Shown here piece by piece: positions 15,030 through 16,980 of a stretch of DNA of 16,980 bases. A program made the position numbers and the translations under genes. The stretch spans positions 1 to 16,980 of the forward strand of contig JANPBI010000047.1 in the NCBI GenBank assembly GCA_031430315.1, read 5' to 3'. Positions within the stretch are counted from its first letter, which is position 1. Each line of letters opens with the position of its first letter. The stretch comes from JAJNPS01 sp031430315. GTDB taxonomy: Bacteria > Pseudomonadota > Alphaproteobacteria > Rhodobacterales > Rhodobacteraceae. Below the pieces are notes generated by a model. The model ran no database searches. It saw only the letters and a list, made by a program, of their open reading frames with translations, and was not told the DNA's origin.

Positions 15030-15440
15030 TCATTCCGACGACCGCAGCAGTTCGCCGATCATGCTGCCCTTTGCAATCTCGTCCCGGCCGACCTTGCAAT
15101 AGCTTTCCGTATCCCCTTCGACAGCGCCCGCGCTGGCCAGATAGGTGGCAGCCTCGGCCTTGATGCGGGCTTTCTGGTCAGGATCCTTGATGAATGCTTC
15201 GACCTCGTCGCGGCTGTAGCCCTTGCTCGTGGCGTAACGTTTCAGATCGTCGATCTTGCCAAGGACGACAAACATCCGCGCCGAAATCGACGGACAGGTC
15301 TTGCGTATGACATCGCCGATGCGCCCGGCGCGCAAGGACTCGTTGATGTACGCCTCGTCTTGCAGCGGCTCAAGCGCCAGCACAGGCGTTGCCGCAGCAA
15401 GCAGCGCTGCAAAGCCGAGGGTCAAGGACATGTGTTTCAT
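15030..15440 (-). CDS. Small exported protein, DUF5333-like
   Basis: A 136-residue protein starting MKHMSLTLGFAALLAAATPV, a signal peptide with cleavage probable after VLA near residue 22. The mature part is mostly helical: DEAYINESLRAGRIGDVIRK, then TCPSISARMFVVLGKIDDLKRYA, then a stretch with GYSRDEVEAFIKD (about 83-95), ending SYCKVGRDEIAKGSMIGELL. Two cysteines (KTC and SYC) could form a disulfide in the periplasm. The ATG at 15440 is chosen over upstream ATGs because GGAGG lies five bases before it and because the signal peptide then starts with a normal basic residue. From memory it matches DUF5333, a Rhodobacteraceae family found near nuo genes; this needs a profile search. It lies 165 nt after nuoF, the largest gap in the window. 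Confidence 0.8.
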   Translation of the reverse strand: MKHMSLTLGFAALLAAATPVLALEPLQDEAYINESLRAGRIGDVIRKTCPSISARMFVVLGKIDDLKRYATSKGYSRDEVEAFIKDPDQKARIKAEAATYLASAGAVEGDTESYCKVGRDEIAKGSMIGELLRSSE

Positions 15441-15605
15441 AGGGGCCTCCATCATTGTGCCTGCCCCCATTGATGGCGATCCCCGGGCTGATATGCTATG
15501 ACAGCCGGACGATTGCCGATAGCACAGCAGCCGTAGGTCAAGTTGGTCGGCAGCCCTTTGCCTGTGGCAGCCGCTAACCGCTGATCCCCCCGGGTCTGCA
15601 CCAGA
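15441..15605 (-). other. 165-nt gap between nuoF and the DUF5333-like gene
   Basis: The longest non-coding stretch here. It contains a GGAGG ribosome binding site at 15446-15450 (minus strand) for the next gene. It also has a weak hairpin with 5-bp arms (15486-15490 with 15502-15506) around an AT-rich loop. TTGACC occurs in it, but no well-spaced -10 partner follows, so I cannot call a promoter. No U-tract terminator is seen. No tRNA or protein gene is apparent. Confidence 0.5.
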
Positions 15606-16901
15606 CTACTCCGCCGCCATCGCGCCCATGCGGCCCGACTTCTTTGCCTTGATCCGGTCCTCGATCTCTTCGCGGAAGGCGCGCACCAGCCCCTGAATCG
15701 GCCAGGCTGCTGCATCGCCAAGGGCACAGATCGTGTGGCCTTCGACTTGTTTGGTCACCGAGATCAGCATGTCGATTTCTTCGACCTCGGCCTCGCCGCG
15801 GACTAGCCGGTCCATGACCCGCATCATCCAGCCCGTGCCTTCGCGACAGGGCGTGCATTGGCCGCAGCTTTCGTGCTTGTAGAACTTCGACAGCCGCCAG
15901 TTCGCTTTGATGACGTCGGTGGACTGGTCCATCACGATGACCGCCGCCGTGCCCAGACCCGACCGTTGTTCGCGCAGCCAGTCGAAATCCATGATTGCGT
16001 CATCACATTGCGCTTGCGTCAGCAAAGGCACCGACGACCCGCCCGGGATCACCGCCTTGATGTTCTTCCAACCGCCGCGCACGCCGCCGCAATGGCGGTC
16101 GAGCAGTTCCTTCAAAGGGATCGACATCGCTTCTTCGACGACGCAGGGATTGTTGACGTGGCCCGAGATGCCAAAGAGTTTGGTCCCGGTGTTGTTGGCT
16201 CGGCCAAAGGACGCAAACCAGTCCGCGCCGCGCCGCAAGATGGTCGGCACCACGGCAATGCTCTCCACATTGTTTACTGTGGTCGGACAACCATAAAGGC
16301 CGGACCCTGCCGGGAATGGCGGCTTCATCCGGGGCATGCCCTTCTTGCCTTCAAGGCTTTCCAGCAGCGCGGTTTCTTCGCCGCAGATATAGGCGCCCGC
16401 GCCATGGTGCAGGTAGCAGTCGAAATCCCAACCGGATTTCGCGGCGTTCTTGCCCAGAAGCCCCGCGTCATAGCATTCGTCCAGCGCGGCCTGCAAAGCC
16501 TCGCGTTCGCGGATGTATTCGCCCCGGATGTAGATGTAGCAGGCATTCGCCCCCATCGCGAAAGCCGCGATCAGACAGCCTTCGATCAGGGTGTGCGGAT
16601 CATGGCGCATGATCTCGCGGTCCTTGCAGGTGCCAGGCTCGGACTCGTCGGCATTCACCACAAGGTAGGATGGCCGACCGTCCGACTGCTTGGGCATGAA
16701 GGACCATTTCAGGCCGGTAGGGAACCCTGCCCCGCCACGCCCGCGCAGACCCGATGCCTTGACCTGCTCGACCAAGGTATCGCGACCCCGCGCGATGATC
16801 TCGGCGGTGCCATTCCAGTGGCCACGCTTTTTCGACCCCGCAAGGGAGCGGTCATGCATCCCGTAAAGGTTGGTGAAAATGCGATCCTGATCCTTCAGCA
16901 T
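15606..16901 (-). CDS. nuoF: NADH-quinone oxidoreductase subunit F
   Basis: NADH-oxidising subunit of complex I (51-kDa/Nqo1 homologue), at the tip of the cytoplasmic arm. It binds NADH, FMN and the [4Fe-4S] cluster N3. In 431 residues it shows the glycine-rich nucleotide loop GLRGRGGAGFPTG (51-63), the FMN-site segment VVNADESEPGTCKDRE (81-96), the acidic GAYICGEETALLESLEG (169-185), and the cluster ligands Cys346, Cys349, Cys352 (ESCGQCTPCREG) and Cys392 (TICALGD). The C-terminus is rich in Lys/Arg/Ala. The ATG at 16901 is preceded by AGAGGCAGGA and lies 16 nt after the previous small gene. Intact and of normal length. Confidence 0.98.
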   Translation of the reverse strand: MLKDQDRIFTNLYGMHDRSLAGSKKRGHWNGTAEIIARGRDTLVEQVKASGLRGRGGAGFPTGLKWSFMPKQSDGRPSYLVVNADESEPGTCKDREIMRHDPHTLIEGCLIAAFAMGANACYIYIRGEYIREREALQAALDECYDAGLLGKNAAKSGWDFDCYLHHGAGAYICGEETALLESLEGKKGMPRMKPPFPAGSGLYGCPTTVNNVESIAVVPTILRRGADWFASFGRANNTGTKLFGISGHVNNPCVVEEAMSIPLKELLDRHCGGVRGGWKNIKAVIPGGSSVPLLTQAQCDDAIMDFDWLREQRSGLGTAAVIVMDQSTDVIKANWRLSKFYKHESCGQCTPCREGTGWMMRVMDRLVRGEAEVEEIDMLISVTKQVEGHTICALGDAAAWPIQGLVRAFREEIEDRIKAKKSGRMGAMAAE

Positions 16902-16917
16902 TCCTGCCTCTTTCTTC

Positions 16918-16980
16918 TTAGGTCCGGCGTTGTCGCCAGATCCGATACGTCACCACCATCGCCCAGATGAAGGCAGCAAT
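16918..16980 (-). CDS. C-terminal end of a small membrane protein, DUF5337-like (partial)
   Basis: Only the last 20 codons and the TAA stop are in the window: IAAFIWAMVVTYRIWRQRRT. This reads as the end of a transmembrane helix followed by a short basic cytoplasmic tail. In Rhodobacteraceae a small two-helix protein (DUF5337, from memory) precedes nuoF and ends in a similar way, so I propose this identity with caution. The start lies beyond the right window edge. The nuoF start is 16 nt downstream, consistent with one operon. Confidence 0.6.
   Translation of the reverse strand: MAAFIWAMVVTYRIWRQRRT

Noticed and set aside
15441..15605. Sigma-70-type promoter starting at TTGACC in the nuoF downstream gap
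   Set aside because: The nearest -10-like word is TATCGG at 14 nt spacing, a poor match and wrong distance.

Overview
The window is a single dense block of protein genes, all on the minus strand. It reads from a partial gene at the right edge (16980) to a partial gene at the left edge (1). The GC-rich composition, the NuoG lacking cluster N7, and the order of nuo genes with small open reading frames between them point to an alphaproteobacterium, most likely of the Rhodobacterales (Rhodobacter/Paracoccus/Roseobacter relatives). This assignment is by recognition, not by a search.

Right part (about 13.7-17.0 kb): the tail of a small membrane protein resembling the nuo-linked DUF5337 type, then nuoF (NADH/FMN subunit). 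Next comes a 165-nt gap, a small exported protein resembling DUF5333, two overlapping small lipoproteins, a DUF3291 protein, and a 59-codon cytoplasmic protein whose end overlaps the start of nuoG.

Middle part (about 2.7-13.7 kb): nuoG, a small lipoprotein, nuoH, nuoI, a cysteine-free carboxymuconolactone decarboxylase-family protein, nuoJ, a small exported protein with a GTG start, nuoK, nuoL (with a long Ala/Glu/His-rich insert), nuoM and nuoN. Together with nuoA-E, which would lie upstream outside the window, these encode the proton-pumping NADH:quinone oxidoreductase (complex I). NuoF and NuoG form the electron input arm, NuoI and NuoH sit at the quinone end, and NuoJ/K/L/M/N form the membrane proton-pumping arm. 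Spacings are 1-16 nt or short overlaps throughout most of the block, so translational coupling within a long polycistron is likely.

Left part (1-2.7 kb): birA (biotin protein ligase, TTG start overlapping the end of nuoN), a 66-nt gap holding a 27-nt inverted repeat, coaX (type III pantothenate kinase), and the first 370 codons of RNase J, cut by the window edge.

I see no RNA gene, CRISPR array, insertion sequence, attachment site or replication origin, and no gene-free stretch over 300 bases. The core genes are ordinary. The part most worth a second look is the set of lineage-type accessory genes inside the nuo operon: five predicted exported proteins, each with exactly two cysteines in its mature domain apart from any lipobox cysteine, plus three small cytoplasmic proteins.
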